A DNA stretch of 64,000 nucleotides from the NCBI RefSeq assembly GCF_003053745.1, contig NZ_QAYE01000009.1:62001-126000 (forward strand), read 5' to 3'. Positions 1 to 9,362 of the stretch are shown piece by piece. Origin of the DNA: Sphingomonas faeni (GTDB taxonomy: Bacteria > Pseudomonadota > Alphaproteobacteria > Sphingomonadales > Sphingomonadaceae). The stretch's first letter is position 1. Each line of letters starts with the position of its first letter. The position numbers and the translations under genes were made by a program. The notes under the pieces were generated by a model that made no database searches, had not been told where the DNA came from, and saw only the letters and a program-made list of their open reading frames with translations.

Positions 1-2
1 CC

Positions 3-926
3 AGCCCGCAGGGTCTGGCAACGCGTGTCCTGCCGCCGCTGCTCGGGCCGAACTCGCCCTATGCAAAGGCGCAGGGCAGCGGCGATCCGAAGGCGGTGGC
101 GGCGCTGACCCGCGCCGATCTGGTCGCGTTCCAGCAGGCATGGCTGCGGCCCGACAAGGCGAAGATCTTCGTCGTCAGCGATCGTCCGCTCACCGAGGTG
201 AAGGCCGCGCTCGATGCGCGCTTCGGAACATGGCGGCCGACCGGCGCGGCGGGCGTGAAGGCGTTCCCGGCGACCGTGACGCCGTTCGCGCCGAAGATCG
301 TCCTGATCGACCGGCCGGACAGCCCGCAGTCGCTGATCATCGCGGGCGTGCCGACTGGATTGAAGGGCACGCAGGACCTGTTGCCGATCGCGACCGCGAA
401 CGATGCGCTCGGCGGCAGCTTTCTCGGCCGCGTCAACATGGACCTGCGCGAGAGCAAGCACTGGTCCTACGGCGTCTCGGGTCGCTTCCAGCAGTCGGAG
501 AATGCCGCGCCGTACATCCTGTCGGCACCGGTGCAGGCGGACCAGACCGGCCCGTCGATCACGGCGCTGCGCAACGATGTCGGCGCGTTCCTCGGCAAGG
601 AGCCGATGACCCAGGCGGAGTTCGACCGTGCGATCAACGGCGCGATCCGCTCGCTGTCGGGTAATTTCGAGACGTCCGACGCGGTGCTGGGCGCGATGCA
701 GCAGAACGATCTGCTCAAGCGGCCCGACAATTACTATGCGACGATCACGCAGCGATACCAGGGCCTTAACCTGCCGCAACTCAACACCGCGATCCAGCAG
801 GCGCTTGATCCGCGGAAGACGATCTGGGTCGTTGTCGGCGATGCGAAGACGGTGCGCCCGCAGCTTGACAGCATCGGCCTCCCGGTCGAGGTCATCCCAG
901 CGGCGTCGGTTGCCGGCGCCAATTAG
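3..926 (+). CDS. M16 family metallopeptidase, C-terminal part (partial)
   Basis: The reading frame is open from the window edge, so only the C-terminal ~307 residues are present. The segment matches the inactive or substrate-binding half of M16 (insulinase/pitrilysin) proteins: a region of the type LLGPNSPYA near the edge, then ADLVAFQQAWLRPDKAKIFV and, later, LGGSFLGRVNMDLRESKHWSYG, the conserved motif of M16 C domains. The zinc motif HxxEH is expected upstream, outside the window. Such proteins are normally periplasmic and often occur as tandem M16 pairs. Family assignment is firm; the substrate is unknown. Confidence 0.85.
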   Translation, partial: SPQGLATRVLPPLLGPNSPYAKAQGSGDPKAVAALTRADLVAFQQAWLRPDKAKIFVVSDRPLTEVKAALDARFGTWRPTGAAGVKAFPATVTPFAPKIVLIDRPDSPQSLIIAGVPTGLKGTQDLLPIATANDALGGSFLGRVNMDLRESKHWSYGVSGRFQQSENAAPYILSAPVQADQTGPSITALRNDVGAFLGKEPMTQAEFDRAINGAIRSLSGNFETSDAVLGAMQQNDLLKRPDNYYATITQRYQGLNLPQLNTAIQQALDPRKTIWVVVGDAKTVRPQLDSIGLPVEVIPAASVAGAN

Positions 927-973
927 GTTCAAGAGCCCGGGCGTTGCCGGGCGGTGTTTCAGGAGAGAGAGCA

Positions 974-1273
974 ATGGCAAACGTCGATGGCAGCTGGGAT
1001 TGCGTGGTCAAGTCGCCGCTGGGCGACCAGAAAATGACGCTGACCGTCAACAGCGCCGGCAGCACCTTCACCGGTGCGGTGTCGGGCGCGATGGGCGGCA
1101 TGGACGTCACCGGTGACGTCGATGGCGACACGATCACCTGGAAGCAGAGCATGACCGTGCCGATGCCGATGACGCTCGACTGCAAGGCGACCGTCGAGGA
1201 CGACGTCCTCAAGGGCAGCGTCGCGGCCGGCGCCTTCGGCAGTTTCCCGCTGACCGGCACGCGGACGGCCTGA
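974..1273 (+). CDS. small beta-rich protein of unknown function
   Basis: A 99-residue protein. The ATG at 974 is chosen because AGGAGAG lies just upstream (961-967); a longer frame begins at 944 without such a site. The sequence is a series of short alternating strands (GSWDCVV, KMTLTVN, STFTGAVSG, MDVTGDVDGDTITWK), rich in Gly, Thr and Val, which suggests a small barrel or lipocalin-like fold. There is no signal peptide or membrane segment. It lies 47 bases behind the M16 gene and is followed by a strong terminator. I do not recognise a function. Confidence 0.75.
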   Translation: MANVDGSWDCVVKSPLGDQKMTLTVNSAGSTFTGAVSGAMGGMDVTGDVDGDTITWKQSMTVPMPMTLDCKATVEDDVLKGSVAAGAFGSFPLTGTRTA

Positions 1274-1296
1274 TCGCCTGAATTGCTACGAGAGGG

Positions 1297-1336
1297 GCTC
1301 GTCTTTCCACACGGAAAGGCGGGCCTTTTTCTTTTT
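1297..1336 (+). terminator. rho-independent terminator
   Basis: GCTCGTCTTTCC (1297-1308) pairs with GGAAAGGCGGGC (1313-1324) through a 4-base loop, with two G-U pairs, followed by CTTTTTCTTTTT. It ends the transcript of the M16/small-protein genes. Confidence 0.85.
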
Positions 1337-1362
1337 CGGTCCGGGAGGGAAGGAAGAAGAAA

Positions 1363-3276
1363 ATGAAATCCACGACCCGTCTGTTTGCCGCCTGCGCCAT
1401 CGCCGCGCTGGCTACCGCGACAACCGCCCCCGCGACCGCGCAGAATTACGACGAACGTCCCGCCAAGATGGCGCCACGCGACGTCGGCTACGATTATGTG
1501 CGCAAGGTGGTCGAGATCCCGATGCGGGACGGAGTGAAGCTCCACACCGTCATCATCGTGCCGAAGGGCGCGAAGGACGCGGGCATCCTGATGACGCGCA
1601 CGCCCTATGATGCCGACGGCCAGACCAAGGTCGACAGCGGCACCTATGCCGGCATCCTCGAACACGGCGACGGCGCGGGCGACGTGATCGCCGCGGCGGG
1701 CTATATCCGCGTGATCCAGGACGTCCGCGGGATGCACGGATCGCAGGGCATCTACATGATGAACCCCGCACGCGCCGGCACGCCGCAGAACCCGACCAAG
1801 ACCGACGATTCGACCGACACCTACGACACGATCGACTGGCTGGTGAAGCACGTCCCCGAATCGAACGGGCGCGTCGGGATCAGCGGGATCAGCTATGACG
1901 GCTTCCTGCCGCTGATGGCGCTGATCAATCCGCATCCCGCGCTCAAGGTCTCGGTGCCGATGAACCCGATGGTCGATGGCTGGCGCGGCGATGACTGGTT
2001 TCACAACGGTGCGTTCCGCGAGGGCATGATGCCGTACGTCCTCGGCCAGGAAGCGACCAAGGATGCCGGCACGCCGTGGATCACCGACACCGCGGACGAT
2101 TACGACTATTATCTCAAGGGCGGCTCGGCCGGCGCGATCGGCAAGGCGCAGGGGCTCGAACAGCTCGGCTTTTGGCGCAAGATCACGCAGCATCCTGCGT
2201 ACGACTCGTTCTGGTCGACCCAGGCGATGGACACCGTGCTCGCCGGCCAGCCGCTCAAGGTGCCGACGCTGATCGTCGGTGGCCTGTGGGATCAGGAGGA
2301 CATCTACGGCGCGCCCGCGGTCTATCGCGCGCTGGAGTCCAAGGACACCGCCAACGACATGGTCTACCTGTCGATGGGCCCCTGGTATCACGGGCAGGAA
2401 GTCGGCAACGGCAGTGCGCTGGGCGCGATCAAATGGGATGCCGACACCGCCAAATGGTGGCGCTGGCACGTCCTCGCGCCGTTCCTCGCGCATTATCTGA
2501 AGAGCGACCAACCGGCGATGGACGTCGCCCCGGTGACGATGTTCCAGTCGGGCCGCAACGAATGGCAGGGGCTCGACAAGTGGCCGACCGCGCCGACCGC
2601 GGGCACGCCACTCTACCTCAAGCCCGGTGGCACGCTCGGCTTCCAGGCCACGGGCGGCGCGGCGACGACCGCGGACTATATCTCCGATCCGGCCACGCCG
2701 GTCAGCTACCGCGTGCGCCCGACGCTGCCGACCTATGCAAGCGGATCGACGTGGAAACAGTGGCTGGTCGACGACCAGCGCGCCGTCTCGGGCCGTCCCG
2801 ACGTGCTGACCTTCATCACCGATGCGCTCACCACGCCGACCACGATCGCGGGCGTGCCGGAGGTGAACCTGACCGCCTCGACCAGCGGCACCGACAGCGA
2901 CTGGGTGGTGAAGCTCATCGACGTGTATCCGGACGTCTATCCCGGCGACAAGGCGATGGCGGGCTATCAACTATCGGTGGCGATGGACATCTTCCGCGGC
3001 CGCTACCGCGAGGACCTCGCCGTGGCCAAGCCGATCGCGGCGAACGTGCCCTTGAAATACAAGTTCGCGCTGCCGACCACCAACCACGTCTTCCTGCCCG
3101 GTCACAAGATCATGGTGCAGGTGCAGTCGAGCTGGTTCCCGCTCTACGATCGCAATCCGCAGACCTTCGTCCCGAACATCTTCTTCGCGCAACCCAAGGA
3201 TTACGTGAAGGCGACGCAGAAGGTGACGGTCGCCGGACCCGACGAAAGTTACATCAGCCTTCCGCTAATACGTTGA
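1363..3276 (+). CDS. secreted CocE/NonD family alpha/beta hydrolase (X-Pro dipeptidyl-peptidase S15 type)
   Basis: A 637-residue enzyme with an N-terminal signal peptide (hydrophobic stretch about 8-25, cleavage near ATAQN), so it is probably periplasmic. The catalytic serine lies in GISYDGF (Ser177), the acid is likely Asp310 in GLWDQED, and the histidine is likely His581 in LPGHKIM. The C-terminal third is the jelly-roll domain typical of CocE, glutaryl-7-ACA acylase and alpha-amino-acid ester hydrolases. Members cleave acyl or amide bonds of esters or acylated compounds; the true substrate cannot be read from sequence. A palindrome follows the stop. Confidence 0.9.
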   Translation: MKSTTRLFAACAIAALATATTAPATAQNYDERPAKMAPRDVGYDYVRKVVEIPMRDGVKLHTVIIVPKGAKDAGILMTRTPYDADGQTKVDSGTYAGILEHGDGAGDVIAAAGYIRVIQDVRGMHGSQGIYMMNPARAGTPQNPTKTDDSTDTYDTIDWLVKHVPESNGRVGISGISYDGFLPLMALINPHPALKVSVPMNPMVDGWRGDDWFHNGAFREGMMPYVLGQEATKDAGTPWITDTADDYDYYLKGGSAGAIGKAQGLEQLGFWRKITQHPAYDSFWSTQAMDTVLAGQPLKVPTLIVGGLWDQEDIYGAPAVYRALESKDTANDMVYLSMGPWYHGQEVGNGSALGAIKWDADTAKWWRWHVLAPFLAHYLKSDQPAMDVAPVTMFQSGRNEWQGLDKWPTAPTAGTPLYLKPGGTLGFQATGGAATTADYISDPATPVSYRVRPTLPTYASGSTWKQWLVDDQRAVSGRPDVLTFITDALTTPTTIAGVPEVNLTASTSGTDSDWVVKLIDVYPDVYPGDKAMAGYQLSVAMDIFRGRYREDLAVAKPIAANVPLKYKFALPTTNHVFLPGHKIMVQVQSSWFPLYDRNPQTFVPNIFFAQPKDYVKATQKVTVAGPDESYISLPLIR

Positions 3277-3285
3277 TTAGTCTTG

Positions 3286-3314
3286 CATCATCCCGGACAT
3301 GTGCCGGGATGATG
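3286..3314. terminator. intergenic stem-loop
   Basis: CATCATCCCGG (3286-3296) and CCGGGATGATG (3304-3314) form a perfect 11-bp stem with a 7-base loop just after the CocE-type gene. There is no T-run, so it is either a weak terminator or an RNA 3'-end stabiliser. Confidence 0.5.
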
Positions 3315-3375
3315 TAAGGAAAACATCGCCCTTCATCGGTCGAAATGTGGCAGCTTTACTGGTTCTTAGGAGGCC

Positions 3376-5925
3376 GTGGATCATAGGTCTGCGGCACAAC
3401 AGACCGGATCGCCGATGAAACGCCTCCCCCTGATCGCGCCGAACCCGCCGCGGCTGAGCGAGCACCTCGATGCATTGCGCCGCGTCGAGGCGTCGGGCGT
3501 GTTCAGCAACAACGGCCCCGAGGTTCGCGCGTTCGAGGCTGGCGTCACCGATAAGCTCTTCGGCGGCCACGGTGCCAGCCTCGCCGTCGGCAATGCCACG
3601 CTCGGGCTGATGCTCGCGATCCGCCACGCATCGGGGATGCGGACCGGTGGTCTGAACCCAAAGCAGGGCACGCTTGCGCTGATGCCCGCGCTCACCTTCG
3701 CCGCGACCGCGCAGGCGGCGGCATGGGCGGGGCTGACGCCGCTGGTATGCGACATCGACGCAAACGATTGGGGTGCGTGCGCGCTCGAGGAGGAGCGGCT
3801 GCTCCAGCGCCACGGCGAGCGGATCGGCGTGGTCGTGCCGTACGCAACGTTCGGCAACGCGATCGACCTCGACCGCTACGTGCATTTCCAGCGCCGCTAC
3901 GGCGTTGGAATCGTGATCGACGCGGCCTCGTCGCTCGGCACGCTCGACGATGCAGGGCTCGGCTTCGGTGCGCGCGCGCCGTTCGCGGTGGTCCATTCGA
4001 TGCACGCGACCAAGACGTTCGCAGTCGGCGAGGGCGGCTTGATCCACAGCGGCGACGTCGACCTGATCGCGACGCTCCGCTCGATGGGGAATTTCGGGTT
4101 CGAAGGCAGCCGCAACGCGACGCTGCCCGGCATCAACGCCAAGCTGCCCGAGATCACCGCGATCATGGCGCAGACCAAGCTGGCCGAGATCGACGGAATC
4201 GCCGACCACCGCGCCGCGCTCGAGGAAACCTATCGCGCCACGCTCCCCGATTTCCAGTTCCAGGCGGTATCGGGCCGGCGTCGCTCGATGCAGTTCATGC
4301 CGGTGCTGCTTCCCGAGCACATCGCGCACCACCGCGATGCGATCGTCGAGGCGATCGAGGCGGACGGTGTCGGCTGCGGTCGCTATTTCAGCCCGCATCT
4401 CGGTGAACAGCCCTGGTTCCAGGCGACCGCGATGATCGAGCCGACCCCGGTCGCCGACAGGATCGCCGGGCGGATGCTGTCGCTGCCGATCACCGATGCG
4501 ATGTCGGTCGCAGACGCGCGACGTGCCGCCGAAGCGCTCGCGAACGCCTGCGCCGCGATCGTCCGGCCGCTCGACCGGCGTGCGTCGGTGCGCGGCGCGA
4601 ACGGCAAGATCGCCTCGGTGATCGTGATCGGCGGCGGTCCCGCCGGGACGGCGATGCTCACCTCGGCGACCAAGCGCGGCCTGCTCCCCGATCTCGCCGC
4701 GTCGGGGCTGATGGTGATCGAGCGCGGCAATGCGATCGGCGGCGGGCGGCTCGGTCGCTATGCGATTACGTCGGATTCGACCGCGCAGACCTTCCTGACC
4801 GCGGTCCGAGACAATGTGCATCCCGAACTCGCCCGGCTGGTCGATCATCCCGCCGGACGCGCGGTCGCGGCGCACGAGGGCGCACTGGGCGTACCGTTGA
4901 CCGAGGTCGGGCCGCTGTTGCGCGCGACCGGCGACCGGCTGACCGATATCGTCCGCGGCAATGGCGGCGTCGTGCTTACCGGGCACGAGGCGCTAGGTGC
5001 AAAGCGCGTCGGCGAAGGCCTGTGGAGCGTACAGGTCCGCCGCCTCGCCGACGGCCACGTCTTCGAGCAACTCGCGCGCAACATCGTCGTCGCGACCGGC
5101 GGTCACCAGCCGCTCGACCGGCTCGCCACGCAGCAGGTCGCGGGGGCCGGCCTGATCGAGCTGGCGAGCGGGCGCCTGCTCCAGTCCGACGACGTGCTGA
5201 CGACCGGCGGGTTCGAGAAGGTCGCCGATATCCTGACCGGCAAGCGGGCGCCGAAGATCGCGGTGATCGGCGGTTCGACCAGCGCGCTTACCACGATCGC
5301 GCTGTTGCTGAAGAGCCAGCCGCCGCTGCCGCTCGGGGCAGGGGCTATCACGCTCCTGCACCGCAAGCCGCTCCGCCCCTTCTATCATTCGGTCGAGGCT
5401 GCGCATGCCGAGGGGTTCACCGATTTCGGCCCCAACGACATCTGCCCGGTGTCCGGCTTCGTCTACCGCCTCGCGGGTTTCCGCCTCGAAGCGCGCGACC
5501 TAGTGCTGCGGATGCTCGCCATCGACGGTCGCGTGCCCGATCCCCGCGTGGCGCTGCACCGGATCACGGGCGACGACGATGCGGTCGCACGGGCGGCGAT
5601 CGCGGACGCCGACCTCGTCATCGCGGCGCTGGGCTATCGACCGATCGCGATGCCGCTCGCCGACCGCGACGGCGCGCAGATGCCGCTCGCCGCGCATGAC
5701 GGAAAGCCGATGGTCGACCGCCACTGCCGGATCGTCGACGATCAGGGCGGACCGATCCCCGGCCTCTACGGTCTTGGCCTCGCCGCCGGCTTCGTGCCCT
5801 GGGGTGCTCTCGGTGGCGAATCCAGTTTCTCCGGGCAGGCCAATGGCTTATGGCTCTGGCAGAACGACGTGGGGTTGATGATAATCGATCAGGTGATGGC
5901 ATCGAAGGCACTGGCAGCAGCGTGA
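3376..5925 (+). CDS. fused DegT/DnrJ/EryC1-type PLP enzyme and FAD/NAD(P)-binding oxidoreductase
   Basis: An 849-residue, two-domain protein. Residues ~15-400 resemble DegT/DnrJ/EryC1 sugar aminotransferases, with VGNATLGLML, the Asp motif VIDAASSLG and the PLP-lysine motif HATKTFAVGEGG, all intact. Residues ~413-849 are a flavoprotein with a dinucleotide motif VIVIGGGPAGTAM (~415) and a second, IAVIGGSTSALT (~628), as in two-dinucleotide flavin monooxygenases or oxidoreductases. The GTG at 3376 has GGAGG only 2 bases upstream; ATG 3415 gives a start more typical of DegT proteins but lacks a clear ribosome site. It is coupled to the downstream glycosyltransferase. An aminosugar or surface-glycan role is inference. 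Confidence 0.8.
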   Translation: MDHRSAAQQTGSPMKRLPLIAPNPPRLSEHLDALRRVEASGVFSNNGPEVRAFEAGVTDKLFGGHGASLAVGNATLGLMLAIRHASGMRTGGLNPKQGTLALMPALTFAATAQAAAWAGLTPLVCDIDANDWGACALEEERLLQRHGERIGVVVPYATFGNAIDLDRYVHFQRRYGVGIVIDAASSLGTLDDAGLGFGARAPFAVVHSMHATKTFAVGEGGLIHSGDVDLIATLRSMGNFGFEGSRNATLPGINAKLPEITAIMAQTKLAEIDGIADHRAALEETYRATLPDFQFQAVSGRRRSMQFMPVLLPEHIAHHRDAIVEAIEADGVGCGRYFSPHLGEQPWFQATAMIEPTPVADRIAGRMLSLPITDAMSVADARRAAEALANACAAIVRPLDRRASVRGANGKIASVIVIGGGPAGTAMLTSATKRGLLPDLAASGLMVIERGNAIGGGRLGRYAITSDSTAQTFLTAVRDNVHPELARLVDHPAGRAVAAHEGALGVPLTEVGPLLRATGDRLTDIVRGNGGVVLTGHEALGAKRVGEGLWSVQVRRLADGHVFEQLARNIVVATGGHQPLDRLATQQVAGAGLIELASGRLLQSDDVLTTGGFEKVADILTGKRAPKIAVIGGSTSALTTIALLLKSQPPLPLGAGAITLLHRKPLRPFYHSVEAAHAEGFTDFGPNDICPVSGFVYRLAGFRLEARDLVLRMLAIDGRVPDPRVALHRITGDDDAVARAAIADADLVIAALGYRPIAMPLADRDGAQMPLAAHDGKPMVDRHCRIVDDQGGPIPGLYGLGLAAGFVPWGALGGESSFSGQANGLWLWQNDVGLMIIDQVMASKALAAA

Positions 5926-7031
5926 CGTCGGACGACCGAACGGCTGATCCCGTCGTGAGCCCCGCTGTTAGCGTGGTCATGGCCGCGTATAATGGCGCCG
6001 GGTTGATCGAGGAGACGCTCGCCAGCCTGCAAGCCCAGACCTTCACCGATTTCGAGGTGATCGTCGTCGACGACTGCTCGACCGACGACACGCGCGAGGT
6101 GGTGCGCGCTTGGCCAGATCCGCGCGTGCGACTGGTCCAGATGGCGAAAAACGGCGGCCCGGTACTCGCGCGCAATCGCGGGTTTGCCGAGGCACGCGGC
6201 CGCTACATCGCCGCGCTCGACCATGACGATATCTGCCGCCCCGATCGCTTCGCCCGTCAGGTCGCGTATCTCGACGCGCATCCAGACACCGTCTTGCTGG
6301 GCACCGCCGCCGAACTCCTGACCGCCGGCGTGGTCGGTCCGTCCAGCTACGCGCCGACCACCACGCCCGCGCTGGTCGCATGGCTGACCTGTATCGAGAA
6401 CCCGCTGGTCTGGTCGTCGACGATGATGCGGACGGAGGTGGCGCGACAGCTCGACCCGGTGACCCGGCCGGAGCTCCTGTATGCCGAGGATTTCGACCTG
6501 TACCAGCGGATCCAGCATTTCGGCGCGATCGCGCGGCTGGACGAGGCGCTGGTGCTGTACCGCGTCCACCCCGGAGGCGTCTCGAAGCGGTTCGTCGATA
6601 CGATGGAGGCGGCCTCGGTCCGTGTCCTGACCGAACGCTACGCCCGGCTGTTCGACGATCGCGCGGAGCGGATCGCGCGCCTGATCATGCTGCACAACAT
6701 GGCCAAGCGCCCAGTGCCCGATCGCGCCGCACTGGCGACGCTGGGCAGTGCGCTGAGTGTCATCCAGGCGGACTTTCTGGCGACGCACGACTGCTCGGCA
6801 CACGACATCCGCCTGATCCGCTGGGAGACCGCGCGGCGCTGGGGCGATATCGGCCGGGCAGGGCTGCGTGCCGGGACGGTCAGCCTGCAAGACGTGCTGG
6901 CGGTGCGCCCCGATCATCTCGGGCTCGGCTATGCCGGCGTCGAAGCGCTGTTGTGGTCGGGGCTCATCGGCGGCGTACGTCGCGCCCGCCGGAGGATGCA
7001 GCAAAGCCGCATGGCCCAGACCGCGGAGTAA
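5922..7031 (+). CDS. GT2 family glycosyltransferase
   Basis: A 369-residue GT-A type glycosyltransferase. It begins with VSVVMAAYNGAGLIEETLAS, then the nucleotide-sugar Asp region FEVIVVDDCSTDDT and the metal-binding region ALDHDD, all classical GT2 features. The GTG at 5922 overlaps the stop of the fused PLP/flavoprotein gene by GTGA, which implies translational coupling. The C-terminal ~130 residues are helical and carry no transmembrane segment. It probably transfers a sugar to a surface polysaccharide or glycolipid; donor and acceptor are unknown. It converges with the L,D-transpeptidase gene that follows. Confidence 0.88.
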   Translation: MTSDDRTADPVVSPAVSVVMAAYNGAGLIEETLASLQAQTFTDFEVIVVDDCSTDDTREVVRAWPDPRVRLVQMAKNGGPVLARNRGFAEARGRYIAALDHDDICRPDRFARQVAYLDAHPDTVLLGTAAELLTAGVVGPSSYAPTTTPALVAWLTCIENPLVWSSTMMRTEVARQLDPVTRPELLYAEDFDLYQRIQHFGAIARLDEALVLYRVHPGGVSKRFVDTMEAASVRVLTERYARLFDDRAERIARLIMLHNMAKRPVPDRAALATLGSALSVIQADFLATHDCSAHDIRLIRWETARRWGDIGRAGLRAGTVSLQDVLAVRPDHLGLGYAGVEALLWSGLIGGVRRARRRMQQSRMAQTAE

Positions 7032-7050
7032 CGCGGTCCGGGCCGGTATT

Positions 7051-7755
7051 TCAGACCTTGGCGGCGTAGATCATTCGGCCGGCACCAAGCCGTGCGAACA
7101 CCTGGTCCAGATCGCGCTCGCCGACCGCGAAGCACCCCTGGCTGCGACCGAGCATGCCGTGGCTCTCAATCATGTCCTTGTTCGCGTACCATGCCGAATG
7201 CACGACGATCGCACGGTCAAGCGCGTTGTCGTTGGTCGGATCGAGCCCGATCAGGCGCTGCGAACGGCCATGCTTGCCGACGTAATAATCGTCCGTGACG
7301 AAAGCACCCTCGGACGAGGCGTTCGAGCCGAAGCGGTTCGAGAAGCGCTCCAGATACCCGGTGTGCGCCGGATCCGAGCCGCTGCCATGCGCGACCAGCA
7401 GCGACGTGCTGCGCCCACTGGCGAGATCGATGAAGTGGAAGCGCGGCTTGCCCGACGGTGCCGCGAAATCTGCGATCGCGATCCGGTCGTGATGCTGGAT
7501 GCGGCTGCCGTGGCGGCTGAGCGACGCCATCGCCTGACGCAGCAGGTCGGGACGGACTACCTTGGGCGACGTCAGTGCGACCGTCGTGCGCGGCAGCGGT
7601 GGCTGCGTCATCGGCTTCAAATCACGTGCGGTCAGTGGACGTCCGAGACGCGTCGTCGCCGACACTGCCCCCGGCACCACCAAAGCCCCCGCCAATACCA
7701 AACCATTCTTCAGAAGCGCGCGTCGTTCGCGCACAAGACCTTGCTCGTCGTGCAT
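7051..7755 (-). CDS. murein L,D-transpeptidase catalytic domain protein (YkuD_2 type)
   Basis: A 234-residue protein with a twin-arginine-like N-terminus (RERRALLKNG followed by a hydrophobic stretch), suggesting Tat or Sec export. The C-terminal domain has the YkuD_2 signature: a His in VVHSAWYAN and then SHGMLGRSQGC with the likely nucleophile Cys208. Such enzymes remodel peptidoglycan cross-links or anchor proteins to murein. It is transcribed divergently from a second, classical L,D-transpeptidase at 7960 across a ~200-base gap. Confidence 0.85.
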   Translation of the reverse strand: MHDEQGLVRERRALLKNGLVLAGALVVPGAVSATTRLGRPLTARDLKPMTQPPLPRTTVALTSPKVVRPDLLRQAMASLSRHGSRIQHHDRIAIADFAAPSGKPRFHFIDLASGRSTSLLVAHGSGSDPAHTGYLERFSNRFGSNASSEGAFVTDDYYVGKHGRSQRLIGLDPTNDNALDRAIVVHSAWYANKDMIESHGMLGRSQGCFAVGERDLDQVFARLGAGRMIYAAKV

Positions 7756-7959
7756 CGATTTTCCCGAAATTGCCCCGTTTCTTAGAACATCCTATAGCCG
7801 ATTTTCCGTGAATATTCTGCAACCATTTCCACTGGTTGTGGGTCCGTTCCCTCGAACTACCCCGGCTTGGGGTCGGTTCGTCGACTCAATCCTCCGACGG
7901 CACGTTTTCGAGAATCGCGCGTTGGGCGGAAATATCGGGATTCGAGGACGGACGCGACA

Positions 7960-8574
7960 ATGGGCAAGATGGCGAACGGGATGGCGCGGTCTTTCATGGC
8001 AATGGGGCTGACCTTTGCGATCCTTGCGGGCGCAAATCCCGCGCAGGCCGCATCGGCTGCCGCCATCGCTGCGATGCCGATCGAACAGGCCGCAACCGAA
8101 CTCTCGCCCAACCAGTTCGTCTGGAAGGACAATGGCTCCAGCGAGCCCGTCAGCATCGTCGTCAGCCTGATGGAGCAGCGCACGTTCGTCTATCGCGGGT
8201 CGGTAATGATCGCGGCGACCACGATCTCCAGCGGCAAGGATGGCAAGGACACGCCGGCCGGCACCTATCCGATCCTGCAGAAGAATGCGGTCCACAAATC
8301 GAGCCTGTACGACGATGCGTCGATGCCGTTCATGCAGCGGCTGACCTGGGACGGCATCGCGATCCATGCAGGCCGCAACCCGGGTTTCCCCGCGTCGCAC
8401 GGCTGCATCCGCGTGCCGCTCGGCTTTGCGAAGCAGTTGTTCGGGGTGACCACGCTGGGGACGACCGTGACGGTGACGGACGATTTCGAGGGTGGGATGA
8501 TTCCGGAGGCACCTGTCGCGGATCAGGAGACGGCGGTAGCGAATCTGCGCCAGTCGATCTCGCTGGAGCAGTGA
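7960..8574 (+). CDS. L,D-transpeptidase (YkuD domain)
   Basis: A 204-residue periplasmic enzyme. ATG 7960 is preferred over an upstream frame start at 7867 because it gives a proper signal peptide (positive N-terminus, then a hydrophobic run ending NPAQAA) and has GAGGA 11 bases upstream. The YkuD motif is intact: IAIHAGRNPGFPASHGCIRV with nucleophile Cys149. It forms or breaks 3-3 cross-links in peptidoglycan. It is divergent from the YkuD_2 gene, so two unlike transpeptidases share one intergenic control region. Confidence 0.9.
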   Translation: MGKMANGMARSFMAMGLTFAILAGANPAQAASAAAIAAMPIEQAATELSPNQFVWKDNGSSEPVSIVVSLMEQRTFVYRGSVMIAATTISSGKDGKDTPAGTYPILQKNAVHKSSLYDDASMPFMQRLTWDGIAIHAGRNPGFPASHGCIRVPLGFAKQLFGVTTLGTTVTVTDDFEGGMIPEAPVADQETAVANLRQSISLEQ

Positions 8575-8605
8575 TTGCCGATAGGCGAGGGCAGTAATCC
8601 CTTCC

Positions 8606-8660
8606 TTGTTCTCCCGCGAAGGCGGGAGCCCAGTCTGGGTCCCCGCCTTCGCGGGGAAAC
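8606..8660. repeat. paired palindromic repeat (REPIN-like, family A)
   Basis: CTCCCGCGAAGGCGGGAG (8611-8628) and CCCCGCCTTCGCGGGG (8641-8656) are two short palindromes facing each other between the transpeptidase gene and the convergent HAD gene. The core resembles the larger elements at 12,171-12,280 and 31,061-31,180. It may also act as a bidirectional terminator. Confidence 0.7.
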
Positions 8661-8684
8661 AATCTTTGTACAGATGTCGGCGGG

Positions 8685-9362
8685 TCAGCTCGCGATCGCG
8701 AGTCCAAGCTCGACCAACCGCGCACGAAAATCCGCCGCATCGGTAAACAGCACCGATTCGATCCCCAACGCCTGCGCGCCCGCGACGTTCGCCGCGTTAT
8801 CGTCGACGAACACAGCCTCCTCCGCCGCCAGCCCGAATCGCTTCAGCGCCAGCCGATAGATCGCCGCATCGGGCTTCACCATCTTCTCCTCGCCCGACAC
8901 GACCACGTCGCGGAACCGGTCGAACAGATGCGCTTCACGCGTGCGGAAGGGTGGCCAGAACTCGTGGCTAAAGTTCGTGATCGCGAACAGCGGTATGCCG
9001 GCTGCGTCCAGCTCCTCGACGATCTCCTGCATCCCGGCGATTCGCGCACCGATGCTCTCGTTGAATCGCGGCCCCCAGGCAGCGATCAAGTCGGCATGCT
9101 GCGGATGCAACGCGGCAAGCTCCGCCGAGGTGTCGGCGAAGTCGCGGCCAGCGTCGTGCTGGAAGTGCCAATCGATCGTCACGACGTCGCGCAGGAACAC
9201 GTCGAGCGCCCGATCGTCGTCGATCAGGCGCTCGTACAGGATCCGGGGATCCCAGTCGTAAAGGACACGACCGACGTCGAAGATGACGGCCGTTATCAGG
9301 GTGTTAGCCCTGGCGTGCCTTGAAGCGACGGTTGGTCTTGTTGATGACGTAGGTACGGCCAC
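8685..9362 (-). CDS. HAD family hydrolase (YihX-like phosphatase)
   Basis: The protein core starts at [16 protein letters not shown], the HAD motif I with Gly in the second position as in YihX-type sugar phosphatases. [13 protein letters not shown] near the C-terminus is motif IV. The start is unclear: the annotated GTG at 9362 lies inside rpmJ, while the natural N-terminus would fall at a CTG codon at 9297-9299, five bases beyond the rpmJ stop; no ATG, GTG or TTG is close. It probably dephosphorylates small phospho-metabolites. It is likely cotranscribed with rpmJ. Confidence 0.85.
   Translation of the reverse strand: MAVPTSSTRPTVASRHARANTLITAVIFDVGRVLYDWDPRILYERLIDDDRALDVFLRDVVTIDWHFQHDAGRDFADTSAELAALHPQHADLIAAWGPRFNESIGARIAGMQEIVEELDAAGIPLFAITNFSHEFWPPFRTREAHLFDRFRDVVVSGEEKMVKPDAAIYRLALKRFGLAAEEAVFVDDNAANVAGAQALGIESVLFTDAADFRARLVELGLAIAS

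Noticed and set aside
892..2970. Long minus-strand frame (692 codons) opposite the CocE-type gene
   Set aside because: Arg/Gly/Val/His-rich without domain motifs; it is the antisense of a GC-rich gene with clear catalytic motifs.
3277..4986. Minus-strand frame of 569 codons opposite the PLP/flavoprotein gene
   Set aside because: Composition is that of an antisense frame; the plus strand carries intact PLP and FAD motifs.
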